A DNA stretch of 64,000 bases. Origin: Saccharomycopsis malanga. Lineage: Eukaryota > Ascomycota > Saccharomycetes > Ascoideales > Saccharomycopsidaceae. Position 1 is the stretch's first letter; every line of letters begins with the position of its first letter. Both the position numbers and the translations under genes were made by a program. The stretch spans positions 1,178,001 through 1,242,000 of the forward strand of contig CP025326.1 of the NCBI GenBank assembly GCA_004014935.1, in the 5' to 3' direction. The notes below the pieces were generated by a model, which saw only the letters and a program-made list of their open reading frames with translations, was not told the origin of the DNA and ran no database searches. Below, piece by piece: positions 46,610 through 56,441 of the stretch.

Positions 46610-47470
46610 CTAATATTCATTAGCATGTAGCAATGATTTAGTTAGACTGGCGTCCAGGTCGTTGGCCAATTGCTCAAGGGCCTCCAACCAAAACCCATCA
46701 ACGTCGCTTACTCTGCCGCCCACAGGATCAATCTTGGTTGCTTCATTAATCAAGTCCCGGGCCTTTGCCTCAGTAAGAGGAGGAGCTGGATTCTCTTTGA
46801 AGTAATCTTGTAGTTCCTTCTCGCTGTATCCAGCAGGCGCAGGTGGAAAGTACACATGGTAATATATTGGGCTTCTTGGCTCAATCTTCCAGCTTTCCTT
46901 CAAACTTCCAGCGTCGATGGTTTTATATCCTATTTTGTGAATAAATGAGCTAGCAATCTGCTTGGCACTGCTGTTATCTCCAGCAATAGGAAAGATTGTT
47001 TGTTTCTCTGGATTTTTGCTGGCATTTAACAACAAATGCACAGCATCCTGGTTATGAAAAGCTTTCACTATTTTCAAATCCTCGGCCTTGTCAATAAAAT
47101 GGTTCACAATCCACTCGGAGGTTGTCAACTTGTGAGAGTCAAGATCCTCAATGTGGCCATCTCTTGCTGGATAATAGTTACTGGTATCAATAACAACCTT
47201 ATCTTTAAATTGGCCCAATGAAGGAAGTAGTCGAGGAAGGCTCTTCAATGGAACAGAGAGTACAACAAGCTCGATGTCAGGATTCTTTACAATGTTTTCA
47301 GACGTGTCAGCAGAAGCTACCAGTTTACCACCAAGATTTTCCACAGCCTCAGTCAAAGTGTCTGGCCCCCTACTGTTGCTAATCACCACCTTGTAGCCAG
47401 AGTTTACTGCTAAAAAGGCAATGCCCTTTCCTATCAAGCCAAATCCGATGAATCCAATTGTTTCCACCAT
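46610..47470 (-). CDS. NADP-dependent oxidoreductase, bacterial-type Rossmann family
   Basis: 286 residues. The N-terminal Rossmann fold has G-F-I-G-F-G-L-I-G-K-G-I-A at 6-18 and S-N-S-R-G after strand beta2; the Ser/Arg pair there favours NADP. LVVLSVPLKSLPRLLP and VVIDTSNYYPARDG follow the F420-dependent NADP oxidoreductase / NADP-dehydrogenase-like family (F420_oxidored type), common in bacteria and scattered in yeasts. KAFHNQDA, FPIAGDNSSAKQIASSFIHKIGYKTIDAGSLKESWKIE is the conserved second half. Yeasts lack F420, so an NADP-linked reductase of unknown substrate is inferred. Patchy distribution makes horizontal origin plausible. It is divergent from the gene at 47901. Confidence 0.75.
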   Translation of the reverse strand: MVETIGFIGFGLIGKGIAFLAVNSGYKVVISNSRGPDTLTEAVENLGGKLVASADTSENIVKNPDIELVVLSVPLKSLPRLLPSLGQFKDKVVIDTSNYYPARDGHIEDLDSHKLTTSEWIVNHFIDKAEDLKIVKAFHNQDAVHLLLNASKNPEKQTIFPIAGDNSSAKQIASSFIHKIGYKTIDAGSLKESWKIEPRSPIYYHVYFPPAPAGYSEKELQDYFKENPAPPLTEAKARDLINEATKIDPVGGRVSDVDGFWLEALEQLANDLDASLTKSLLHANEY

Positions 47471-47900
47471 AGCTGTACATTAATTGTTGTATGTGAAAAG
47501 TGTAGAAATGTATATTACATTCAAAAGATCAAAGACTTTAAATAAATATATTGACTTTACCACTTTAACAGTTGCGGCATGTCGCATGATTCAGCAGCAT
47601 CTAATATATTGTTCATCTCTTAACTCTAACAATCTAAATACTAAGGGTTATATCTGTCTTGCGCACCTTACTCTTCACCATAAATATACAGCATTTTGTG
47701 AAATGTTTATTACCATATAATATAAGTAATATTCAGCAAAAGCATTAATATCAGACTCATCTAATAATGAAAATCCGATCAAGTTTAAATGTGGAAAGCA
47801 AACGTTGTGATTTAAGTTTCCGTGATATCACGAAAATATAAGCTCACTTAATATACAATAGAATAAGGGGTCTATCACTATCCACTGACCAAACTAAAAG
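47471..47900. promoter_or_regulatory. Divergent promoter between oxidoreductase and RecA-like gene
   Basis: 430 bases, AT-rich. CGTGATATCACG at 47820-47831 is a perfect 12-bp palindrome, 70 bases before the ATG at 47901, and is the only notable motif. Confidence 0.4.
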
Positions 47901-48470
47901 ATGGAGCCAATATTGCGAGAGCCCTCTGTTGTAGGTATCCAAGGAAACAACAGCACTGACAATGAGGCTGCTGCGGCATTGTATATTGGCCAATTGCTAG
48001 TTGAAGAGCCCGGTAAAGTGGTAATTCTAGATCTACTGGGAACTTTTGATACTGGAAGTTTGGCATATCAGTTATCAGAACAACATGACAAAATGCCGAA
48101 TCCATGGCAACCGATTCAGAAATCGTTATCCCAGATTAGCTATTTCCGGTGTAGTGATATCAATGATGCTCATGAGCGCTTGTCATCTCTAGCTGACGCT
48201 GGAAACGAGGTCCGAGTAGCAACAGTAGTGTTTAACCAGTTAAATAGAACCCTTTTGGAACAAAAAATTAGTGGCGGCAAGAAACCAAAGCGAATGAAGT
48301 GGCTTGAACAGCATCAAACATATGCAAAGCTTTTGATTGAAATAAGACGTGTGACAGAAGAACAGGGAATTAGAACATTGTTGTTGGATGACAATTACGT
48401 AGCAATACTACAAAACTTCCTAGATCATTTAGTGATCTCAAGTGGCTCGAAAAATACATTGGAATTTTAG
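47901..48470 (+). CDS. Possible RecA-fold (Rad51-paralogue-like) protein lacking Walker A
   Basis: 189 residues, not firmly identified. The layout resembles the core of Rad51 paralogues: AAAALYIGQLLVEEPGKVVILDLLGTFDTGSLAYQLSE (compare 'G..V..IDTEGTF....L'), then ISYFRCSDINDAHERLSSL (the 'R..t.eel...L' stretch), a strand VATVVFNQLNRTLLEQ, and an 'ARLL.ELRR..E..GI..LL.DD' helix-strand pair. No GxxxxGK(S/T) Walker A is present and the N-terminus is short. This combination is known from the budding-yeast Shu-complex subunits Psy3 and Csm2, which have the RecA fold without ATP-binding motifs and help Rad51 filaments. The assignment is inference from pattern; a structure comparison would decide. 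Confidence 0.45.
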   Translation: MEPILREPSVVGIQGNNSTDNEAAAALYIGQLLVEEPGKVVILDLLGTFDTGSLAYQLSEQHDKMPNPWQPIQKSLSQISYFRCSDINDAHERLSSLADAGNEVRVATVVFNQLNRTLLEQKISGGKKPKRMKWLEQHQTYAKLLIEIRRVTEEQGIRTLLLDDNYVAILQNFLDHLVISSGSKNTLEF

Positions 48471-49212
48471 TATGAGTATATCAAGTAATTAAAATGATCT
48501 ATTTTTTGAAAACTCATTAAATACTTGTCATTGATGTGATTCAATTTTGAACTGTATAAAAGAGTTATTCAGTGTATTTACGGTCTCACCTATCCAAATG
48601 CTCCTCAAAAATCGATGAGACAGTTATTTGTTAAAATTGTACTTTGAAACAAAAAACATGATAACCTTTTTGAATGAACAAAATTTCACTGATGAACTTT
48701 TCACCATTTACACTGTTAACAACATGCACTGTGAAAAAAACTCCTTTTTGCCAAACCTTTTGCTTACATTCAACTTTAAGATATATAGAAAATATATGGA
48801 AAATATTTACAGGTGAAAACGTTCTTAAGCCATTGTTTGACATTACACATGCCTAAGCTGTATTAAAATTATCGGTGCTGTAAGATGTGCCTAAATCAAC
48901 TAAAGTCATAGCGATAAACTAACAACAAAACTCTTCAATAACTTCATTACCTACAATCATATGTTAATATTTCATCATCTTTGCCTCCATTCAGACGCTA
49001 GATAAAACTTGGACATGAAAATGATGACACTATGTCTTTTGAGAAACAATAGACTACAGAAAATTCAAAATAACAGCTCCGAAGTGAATTGAGAAATTAT
49101 TCTGGTACTACAGGACAAAGTTAACAGTTAAAAAATGACAAAAACTTGTTATTTTATTTTATTAGTTTAGAATTGGCAAACCCCAGGGAACAAAACAAAA
49201 AAACGAAAAAGT
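48471..49212. other. Convergent intergenic region
   Basis: 742 bases, AT-rich; overlapping short frames near 48630-48860 on both strands look like chance. No RNA gene is recognised. Confidence 0.5.
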
Positions 49213-50170
49213 TTAGTAACCGAGAGCAGCTAATTCTTTGCTGACCTTAGATTCAGCGACGGAAGCGTTAGCAGCGTTTTGCTTCTTGATCAAAGCCTTC
49301 TTCTTAGCGTAGTATTCGGCAGATCTGACCTTTCTCTTCTCTTCCAACTTGGCGACAACGTCTTCGTATTTCCAGCCGACTTCGGTAGACAATTTACCGA
49401 TGGTGGTGTATTTTCTACCTGGCTTCAATCTCAAGACTCTCAAAGCTTGTGGAACAACAGTTCTCTTCTTCTTGTCGTATGGTGGTGGGACACCTTCGAA
49501 AACCTTCAATCTTTCCAAAGCAGCCTTACCTCTGGCAGTCTTGTGTTGGATCATACCTCTGACGGCCTTGTAGAAGATTCTAGATGGGGCTCTGAAATGG
49601 AATGGACCTCTGGTCTTATTGAATCTGGTACCCTTTCTCAAGTAGTCGTAGTACTTCAACTTGTTTCTGAAGAACTCACCAGAGATGTTCAAAGATTCAG
49701 CTCTGACGATAACAATCTTTTGGCCGTTCAACAATTGCTTGGCAACGGTAGCGGCAAGACGACCCAAAAGGTGTCCTTTACCTGTAGAGGGGTTAGTAAA
49801 ATGATCTTGCTGGGTTGCGGATTTTAAAGGAGCTGTGAACCATCCATTTGATCATTTAATGATATGTTTCAATATGTTGATTTAATATGATAAATGAATG
49901 TAAATAACAATATTACACCTTCATAACCTCTCATTATCTGATACTTTATAAAACCTTTCGGTTCAACGTTCGCTTTGACAAATCTCAATAGCCATTTCAT
50001 GTTACATGCTCTGAAGATATCGCCAATGAAAATTTTAAACATTTCTTGAGATGCTTTTGATGATGATGGAGACTCATATAAACGACATAAATCCACAATA
50101 GTCCCACTCCATTCTTTATATTTGCTTATTACATACCGTCAATGACAATAACTGGTTCGAAAGTGCTCAT
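49213..50170 (-). CDS. RPL16: 60S ribosomal protein L16 (uL13), one intron
   Basis: CDS complement(join(49213..49781, 50137..50170)), 200 residues. Exon 1 encodes [11 protein letters not shown] plus the first base of the next codon; exon 2 continues [29 protein letters not shown]. The protein is co-linear to the end with yeast Rpl16 (199 aa): [42 protein letters not shown], and [11 protein letters not shown]. Codon choice is strongly biased with few rare codons, as expected of a highly expressed gene. uL13 sits on the solvent side of the 60S subunit. The 5' intron is a typical yeast ribosomal-protein arrangement. Two AGCCCTAT sites lie about 300 bases upstream. Confidence 0.97.
49782..50136 (-). 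other. RPL16 intron
   Basis: 355 bp: donor GTATGT, branch TACTAAC (49792-49798 on the minus strand), acceptor CTCTACAG about 10 bases later. Splicing gives GAC-G|GT-AAA (D-G-K). The intron has an open frame of about 85 codons (see findings) and no clear C/D or H/ACA snoRNA. Confidence 0.95.
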
Positions 50171-51757
50171 CTTGTGCTATGGAGTATACTTGGTTCTTAC
50201 TTTCGTCTGTTCCCAAGGTGTATATGTAAGAGAGAATATAATATTCTTTTTTCACTCTTTTTTTTTCCTCTGGATTTTTTTTCGCTCTCAGTAGTCCTCC
50301 ACACTCATGCCCTCAAGCTACCCATACTAGGCAAAAGGGTGAAAAATTCCACTGAGAACAGCCAGAAGATGTGGCAGAGCTACTAACCTCTTGATACCAC
50401 TTGGTCACGGGTTTTAGTATGATGATAATGCGTGACAGTTTTATATGCGCTGTCAGGTGCAATAGGATAGGGCTGGAATAGGGCTTTGAAAGATATCTCT
50501 CTCGCAATCACTTATGCATGAAAGATCCAATCTATGCATAGCAATGCATAGCAATGCATATGTCAATGCAGAAAACGTTATTTTTATGTATGATCACGTA
50601 TGTTGGGAAACGGCTATAGCTCTTGGAAGGAAAATACTAGAAAAACACAACAATAGGTGCCTTGCTCCAAGGGTCATTCATCCACAAGATGGTATCGCGA
50701 GATACCCCAACTTTGGGCTAGCAATGAGGGCTACAGAAGGTTACTTTTTATGTTGTCAATAATTTGGAAGGCTATTTACACCAGAGTTGGGAAGAAAGTG
50801 ACTAGGATAATTTGAGTTATCCAGGTCTGGTAAAAACATGGAGTTGAAACAGAAGGGATAAGTGGGATGTAGCTGGAGATATCAATAGTGCCCTAATGAA
50901 GTATGGCCGCGTAGAAATCTCCTAAACCAAGGGTCCTACGTGCGAAAAAACAAAACTGTCATGATTATTATTACTATTCTGTATCTGACGAATTAGAAAC
51001 CATAGTTTTAGTCCCGGGATCAAGCAACGCCTTGGAATTTAGATTGGTCCTAATGCAGTAAGTGTTTTCTTTTCGAGTGACCTTGGTGCAAAAATAGTTG
51101 TAATGTTATCTAGTAATGCGGATAAGAGAATTGTCATCATTAGCAGTATCAGCCCTCTTTATTCGGGATATCAGCTCCTTGTTAAGTTGACAATAACTAA
51201 TCTTTAGATTATTGATCCCTTGAAAAGTGAGACAACTTTATTTCAGAAGTCAAGTCAACACTCTTTAAACCCGTTTTCTTCTATATAAAATGCCATCGCC
51301 TTGGCTTAGAGACTCATCAGGGATCATGTATTACCACACACCCTGTATCACTGGCTACCACTTCCTATCACGTATCACCTACCACATCTTGTAGTTTGAA
51401 ATTTAACATACGCTGCTCCGCTGTACCGTTTTCGGGGCGTCTCGTTGTTTTGGATCTTCGTTACCACGCATCGTGCTGTCTTACAAATTTCCACTGACTG
51501 TTTCACATCACCCACTGTTTGAAGCCGAGCCCTACTGATCTCTGGATCTTCAACATACATCTTTGGTATTAAACATTTCAAAATCCACGGACATTGGGAT
51601 ATTTGAGGGTTGTGTCTCTCAAATTATTTTGTTGGTTTTATTAATAAAAGGATTGAAATTTATTAAATTTTGACCTTTTCAACTGTTAACTGGTTCTATT
51701 TGAAGCTCACAATAGTTTTAAAACATTAAAATTGGTCATAATCATTAACATCCAAAT
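50171..51757. other. 1.6-kb intergenic region between RPL16 and a Ser/Asn-rich gene
   Basis: One of the longest gene-free stretches here. It contains the RPL16 promoter (T-rich tracts at 50248-50284 and the AGCCCTAT pair), a short tandem repeat of ATGCATAGCA near 50532-50560, and then about 1.2 kb of upstream DNA for the gene at 51758. Open frames of 60-80 codons within it look like chance. Confidence 0.55.
50467..50485 (-). promoter_or_regulatory. Pair of AGCCCTAT sites upstream of RPL16
   Basis: ATAGGGCT occurs at 50467-50474 and 50478-50485 on the plus strand, i.e. two AGCCCTAT copies 11 bases apart on the RPL16 strand, about 300 bases before its ATG. AGCCCTAA-like sites are bound by Tbf1, which drives ribosomal-protein genes in many non-Saccharomyces yeasts. 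The repeat is seen directly; the factor is inferred. Confidence 0.5.
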
Positions 51758-53119
51758 ATGACTACTGCAATCAATCATGCCCATTCGGGCAGTGTGTCTT
51801 CGGATGAATCTTTCTATTCACTCCAAAATTCGCCAAACCCAAATGACGATTTTTCCAAACCAAGAACTATCAACTTGTCCCCAAGATTTTATTCTAACAA
51901 AAACAATTCAAGAATGTTTAACAAATCGCCATTTATGCTTTCCAATAACGACTCTGCTGCCACAGTAAGTGCTGCCACTTCCATATTTGAAAGAGACGTT
52001 GAAAGTAATGCCAGCATTTTCACTCTCAGTAACACGTCAATCAACAACTTGCCTTCTCACCACAAGAGCGAGAACTTTATTCCTCCTGTGTTGAATGCAA
52101 GTGTCGAGGCTTTGTCCTCTACTGACAGAAGTTCTTATAGAAACATCGACGTTGTAACCTCAACTAATGCTAAACCATCTGATAAACTTTCAAGTGTATT
52201 TGCTACTTCTTCAAGAGCTTCACATTCTGTCGTTTCTTCTGCCGCCGCTTCTCCTTTCGCCAGAAAGACTGATAGTTCACCATTCAGATCAAACTCAATC
52301 TTTTCAACAAACTCCCCAAGATCTTACAGAAACAATAGTAACTCTGTCTTCAACTCGCCTAAAAGACACAATAGTCTTCCATCAGCTAGCATAAAAAGAA
52401 CAACCACCAATGTATCTGTTGAAGACTTGGTCAGAGATAGAAAAAACTCTACCTTGTCGTTCTTCTCCTACGCTGACTTTTTGGAAGAAGAGGCTATTGA
52501 AAGAGAAGCAGAAGAGCCTCAATTGGGAAACTCTGTTTCGTTGACACCTCAGAACTTGTTTCGTAACAATAGTATTTTGGACCCAAATCTGATGCCTTCT
52601 AAAACCCAATCTGTCTCGAAAACACTATTTAGCAACACCAACTACAGTAGTAATGCCTTGTCTGCTCCATCTTTGGTGAAGAGAAGCAAATCCACTGCTT
52701 CAAATTGCCAAGGAAATGCCATTGGTTTTTACAACCATAATAACAACTCAAACATTTCTGTAATTGATGAGTTTAAGTTCAAGAGCATGATGGTGCGCAA
52801 AATGTCCAACTTGGATGACACTTTGCATGAAGCAATTGAAACTACAAAGACCCCAAAAATCCCTGATTCGCCAACTGCCACACCAGTGGCATTAAGCCAG
52901 GCTTACGATCCTAACAGTGCAATCTCATCACCAATCAAATTGGAAGACGACATGGCTCTCGACTTTGGAAGCGACGAGCAATTGGACGATTTTGAAGACG
53001 TCTTGGACTCTGTTTTTGCTTTTGGTTCAGAATACAAACATGCTGGGTCAAATATTAATATTATTTCCTTGGAGGAGACTTTTCGCAGAAACCAAAAGGA
53101 AATTTTGATTAGAAAATAA
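51758..53119 (+). CDS. Ser/Asn-rich protein of unknown function
   Basis: 453 residues, not recognised. It is mostly disordered and rich in Ser, Asn and Thr, with many S/T-P and R-x-x-S sites (INLSPRFYS, NSPRSYRN, FNSPKRHNSLPSAS, SLTPQN), suggesting heavy phosphorylation. An apparently conserved block lies at about 220-250: VSVEDLVRDRKNSTLSFFSYADFLEEEAIE. A second is near 340-355 (IDEFKFKSMMVRKMSN). The C-terminus is acidic, then ISLEETFRRNQKEILIRK. Short linear motifs of the 'SYADFLEEE' kind occur in small stress- or cell-cycle-related yeast proteins, but I cannot name an orthologue. Start: the first ATG, after an A-rich leader (51700-51757). Confidence 0.7.
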   Translation: MTTAINHAHSGSVSSDESFYSLQNSPNPNDDFSKPRTINLSPRFYSNKNNSRMFNKSPFMLSNNDSAATVSAATSIFERDVESNASIFTLSNTSINNLPSHHKSENFIPPVLNASVEALSSTDRSSYRNIDVVTSTNAKPSDKLSSVFATSSRASHSVVSSAAASPFARKTDSSPFRSNSIFSTNSPRSYRNNSNSVFNSPKRHNSLPSASIKRTTTNVSVEDLVRDRKNSTLSFFSYADFLEEEAIEREAEEPQLGNSVSLTPQNLFRNNSILDPNLMPSKTQSVSKTLFSNTNYSSNALSAPSLVKRSKSTASNCQGNAIGFYNHNNNSNISVIDEFKFKSMMVRKMSNLDDTLHEAIETTKTPKIPDSPTATPVALSQAYDPNSAISSPIKLEDDMALDFGSDEQLDDFEDVLDSVFAFGSEYKHAGSNINIISLEETFRRNQKEILIRK

Positions 53120-54356
53120 TTTTCAAGCCTTTATGATCTCTTCTTGTTTTACGTTATATATCCGTTGCTATATATTTTTCACTTCTTCTTATTTGCTTCT
53201 GGTTTAAGCTTTTATTATCATTTTAGTTCTTTATAATTATGGTTTCAGTTCTTAATTTTACGATATGTCTTTTATACTTTGTATTGTGTAATCTGTACTT
53301 ACATGTATTATTTAAAAGTGGGTGGCTTGATGAATCTATTCAAGTCGTAGAAACAATTTACACATCTTAAAACAAGAGCAGTAATAAAATGACTGGTGTA
53401 TTAGTTGAATAGGAGCAGATAAGCGATAGAAGTAACACACTGAATTCAGTTATGTGAGTTTCAATTTTTTTTTTAAACGTATACCCTTGAAGTAATATTA
53501 CATGTTTTTTAGAAGGCATCAAATGTTCCTTCATCATAATTGATTAGTAGTGTTGAATGTAATTATCATATATAAATTTTTTGGTTGTGTCATCTTTAAG
53601 CGACTGGTAAATACATTTTACAATTTGAGATTACCTGTCCCCATTTAATGACAATACATTCAATATTTGCTTTCGCCAATGAAATTATGTACAATGTTAC
53701 AAAATTCTTTGCAATAGTTGTTGAATTTTCACTGGTTTACAATGCTTACAATTAAACATTCACATTATAACTTTGCTCAATCGAAATATGGCACAAAACC
53801 TATCAAGTACAAACACCAAATAAATACCTTCAACTGATAATTCAATAGGAAAGATAATTACCCACTTTCTTAGCATATATATACTATATAACCCTAGTAA
53901 GTCGGTAAGGCACCCCCACGCATTACATACCTTCCCCACGCATCTACCAAAAGAGAAACGGGCCATCTGGTGACTCCCTGAAAAACTTCAATAATCACCA
54001 TACACTGACCGAAGAAGGATGCCGGTGCCAAAAGATTCAAAGGTTTAATCTCCGCAACCGTAAATACGTTTGAAAAAATTTGTTTAGGACATTTTCAGTA
54101 CCTGTTATTTTGATCTACTCAGCTGTTTTTATAAGCTTTGTGAAAGTTCCCATCAGTTGCAGAACTTTTAGCGCCGAAACCGAGATTGCTGGAAAAACAT
54201 TTCTGGTTACGCCATCAGACAACTCACCCTAACTGTTATTTGAAAAGCCGTACTATATATTTTTTTTCCCAAATTCTATTACGTTTCTGTATCCATTATA
54301 CAAACCGAAATCACCTTTCAGAAAGCATCAAACTTTATCAAGTTATTCAGTAAAAG
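53120..54356. other. 1.2-kb intergenic region upstream of LAT1
   Basis: AT-rich; no gene, repeat or RNA gene is recognised. The last 300 bases should hold the LAT1 promoter. Confidence 0.55.
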
Positions 54357-55811
54357 ATGTCTATGGCTTTGAGATTTGCTCGTCCTATGGCTAAGGCCAT
54401 GCCAAGGTAAGTTGTTGCTTTGTTTTGTGTGTTTTGGATAGAACGTTACTAACAGAGTAGATACACCAACATAGCTGCCATCAACTTTGCTCGTTGCTAT
54501 GCTGGAAAGTCATGGCCTCCACACACTGTGATCAGTATGCCTGCTCTTTCACCAACTATGGAACAAGGTGGCTTGGCTAGCTGGTCCAAGAACGTTGGCG
54601 ACAAGTTGGAACCTGGTGAAGCTATCGCTGAGATTGAAACCGACAAGGCTCAAATGGATTTTGAATTTCAAGAAGATGGTTACTTGGCCAAGAAATTGGT
54701 CGAAGACGGAACCAAAGATATTCCTGTTGGAAGACCAATTGGTGTTTATGTCGAAGAAGAAGGTGATGTTGCTGCTTTTGCTGAATTCACCGAAGCCGAT
54801 GCTGGTGGAGCCCCAGCTCCAAAGAAGGAGGAATCCAAAGAACAAGAAGCTCCAAAGGAAGAAAAGACTGCTGCTCCAAAAGAAGAATCCAAATCTCCAG
54901 CTAAGACTTCTGCTCCTGTTGGTGGAAGAATCTTTGCCTCTCCATTGGCTAAAACCATTGCTTTGGAAAAAGGTATTGCTTTGAAAAACATCAAGGGTAC
55001 TGGCCCACATGGTAGAATTGTTGCCAAGGACGTTGAGTCCTACAAGGCTCCTGCTGCTGCTGGTGCCTCTGCTGCTGCTGGTTCACCATCTGCTGCCACT
55101 GCTGCCGCTACCTACGAAGATATTCCAATCACTGCTATGAGAAAGACCATTGCTAAGAGACTTACTCAATCCACTCAAACTGCTCCAAGTTACATTGTCT
55201 CTTCTCAAGTTTCCGTTTCCAAGTTGCTCAAATTGAGAGCCGCTTTGAACGGTGCTGCCAACGGCGAATACAAGTTGTCTATCAACGACATTTTGATCAA
55301 AGCTATTGCTGTTGCTTCCAAGAAGGTCCCACAAGCTAACTCTTACTGGTTGGAGGATCAAGGTATCATCAGACAATTCAACAATGTTGACGTTTCTGTT
55401 GCCGTTGCTACCCCTACCGGTTTGATCACCCCAATTGTCAAGAACGCTGACACCAAGGGTTTGGCCACCATCTCCAAGGAGGTTAAAGACTTGGGTAAGC
55501 GTGCTAAGATTGGTAAATTGAACCCAGAAGAATACCAAGGCGGTACCATCACTATCAGTAACTTGGGTATGAACCCAGCTGTTAACTTGTTCACTTCAAT
55601 CATTAACCCTCCTCAGTCTGCCATCATTGCCATCAGCACCCTTGACAAGAAGGCTATCCCAGACAACAGCAGCGAAAAGGGCTTCACCTTTGACGACATC
55701 TTGACTGTTACCGGTACCTTTGACCACAGAGTCGTCGATGGCGCCGTTGGTGGTGAGTTCATCAAGGCTTTGAAACAAACCATCGAAAACCCATTGAGTT
55801 TGTTGCTTTAA
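54357..55811 (+). CDS. LAT1: Dihydrolipoamide acetyltransferase (E2) of pyruvate dehydrogenase, one intron
   Basis: CDS join(54357..54406, 54461..55811), 466 residues. Exon 1 gives an Arg/Ala-rich mitochondrial presequence (MSMALRFARPMAKAMPR); exon 2 continues YTNIAAINFARCYAGKSWPPHTVISMPALSPTM. The lipoyl domain has the modified Lys79 in E-T-D-K-A. A Lys/Glu/Pro/Ala-rich linker follows, then the E1/E3-binding domain (FASPLAKTIALEKGIALKNIKGTGPHGRI), an Ala-rich hinge, and the catalytic domain. The active site DHRVVDG (His439, Asp443) is near the C-terminus. Length matches S. cerevisiae Lat1 (482 aa). E2 transfers acetyl to CoA; its lipoate depends on the mitochondrial fatty-acid pathway that includes OAR1. 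Confidence 0.96.
54407..54460 (+). other. LAT1 intron
   Basis: 54 bp: donor GTAAGT, branch TACTAAC, acceptor AGAGTAG only seven bases after the branch. Splicing makes AG|A (Arg17) and places the presequence on the lipoyl domain. Confidence 0.95.
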
Positions 55812-55969
55812 GCAGATGCATCTGAATAATATAAAACGTTCTAATACTACATTCTTGTACTATGGATTTTGTAGTGTGTATTCGTAGCGTATATCTGTAG
55901 CCATTGGTCTTACCAATTAAAATAATAAAACATGTTGACCAACAAAATAGAAAAATTTCAAGAGGTTTA

Positions 55970-56201
55970 ATAATAATAATAATAATCTTATATTTCATAT
56001 CAGTTCCGTATGTACGCGCTATGTCTAAGGGGACTTGGTAAAACCCAGTGGGAGAAAACCCATGTGTCCCAGTCATTGTAAACTTCTCGCTGGCTTTTCT
56101 GAACACCCGGTAAGTTGGAAAGTAAGCACTAGACTTTGGTCTAGGTCGTGTTTCAGACAGTTGAACTTGCCTATGAAGTCACGTTCAGCATCGTAAAAAG
56201 C
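55970..56201 (-). mobile_element. SINE-like retroelement copy D, 5'-truncated
   Basis: 232 bp on the minus strand, the 3' two-thirds of the family. It begins in the CTGCTTTTTACGATGCTGAACG stretch and runs through CCAAGTCCCCTTAGACATAGCGCG and GGAACTGATATG to GAAATATAAG plus an (ATT)n tail. A direct repeat AGAGGTTTA (55961-55969 and 56202-56210) flanks it. The head with the A box is missing, as expected of incomplete reverse transcription from the 3' end. It lies about 160 bases downstream of the LAT1 stop codon. Confidence 0.8.
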
Positions 56202-56441
56202 AGAGGTTTATATTGTTGCAATATTAAAGATCCCTTCTTTCATTAAAAACGTTTTCTTATTCTTTTTGATTACTAATATGTAGCCTACTTGTCATATATT
56301 TTTCAGATTTTTTATTTTAATCAAATCAACATGTTATTTCAACGTAGTTCCACATATTTTAGCATACATAGATTGCAGCATATTTCAGCATTTATCCATG
56401 GGCAAATAATACTAAATATATACGTACTTTAACACTAAAGT

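Noticed and set aside
48628-48856. Overlapping short frames downstream of the RecA-like gene
   Set aside because: Three frames on both strands overlap in AT-rich DNA, each without motifs; typical chance frames.
49869-50096. RPL16 intron frame as an independent gene
   Set aside because: It lacks an early ATG and lies wholly within a well-supported intron; kept only as a low-interest finding.
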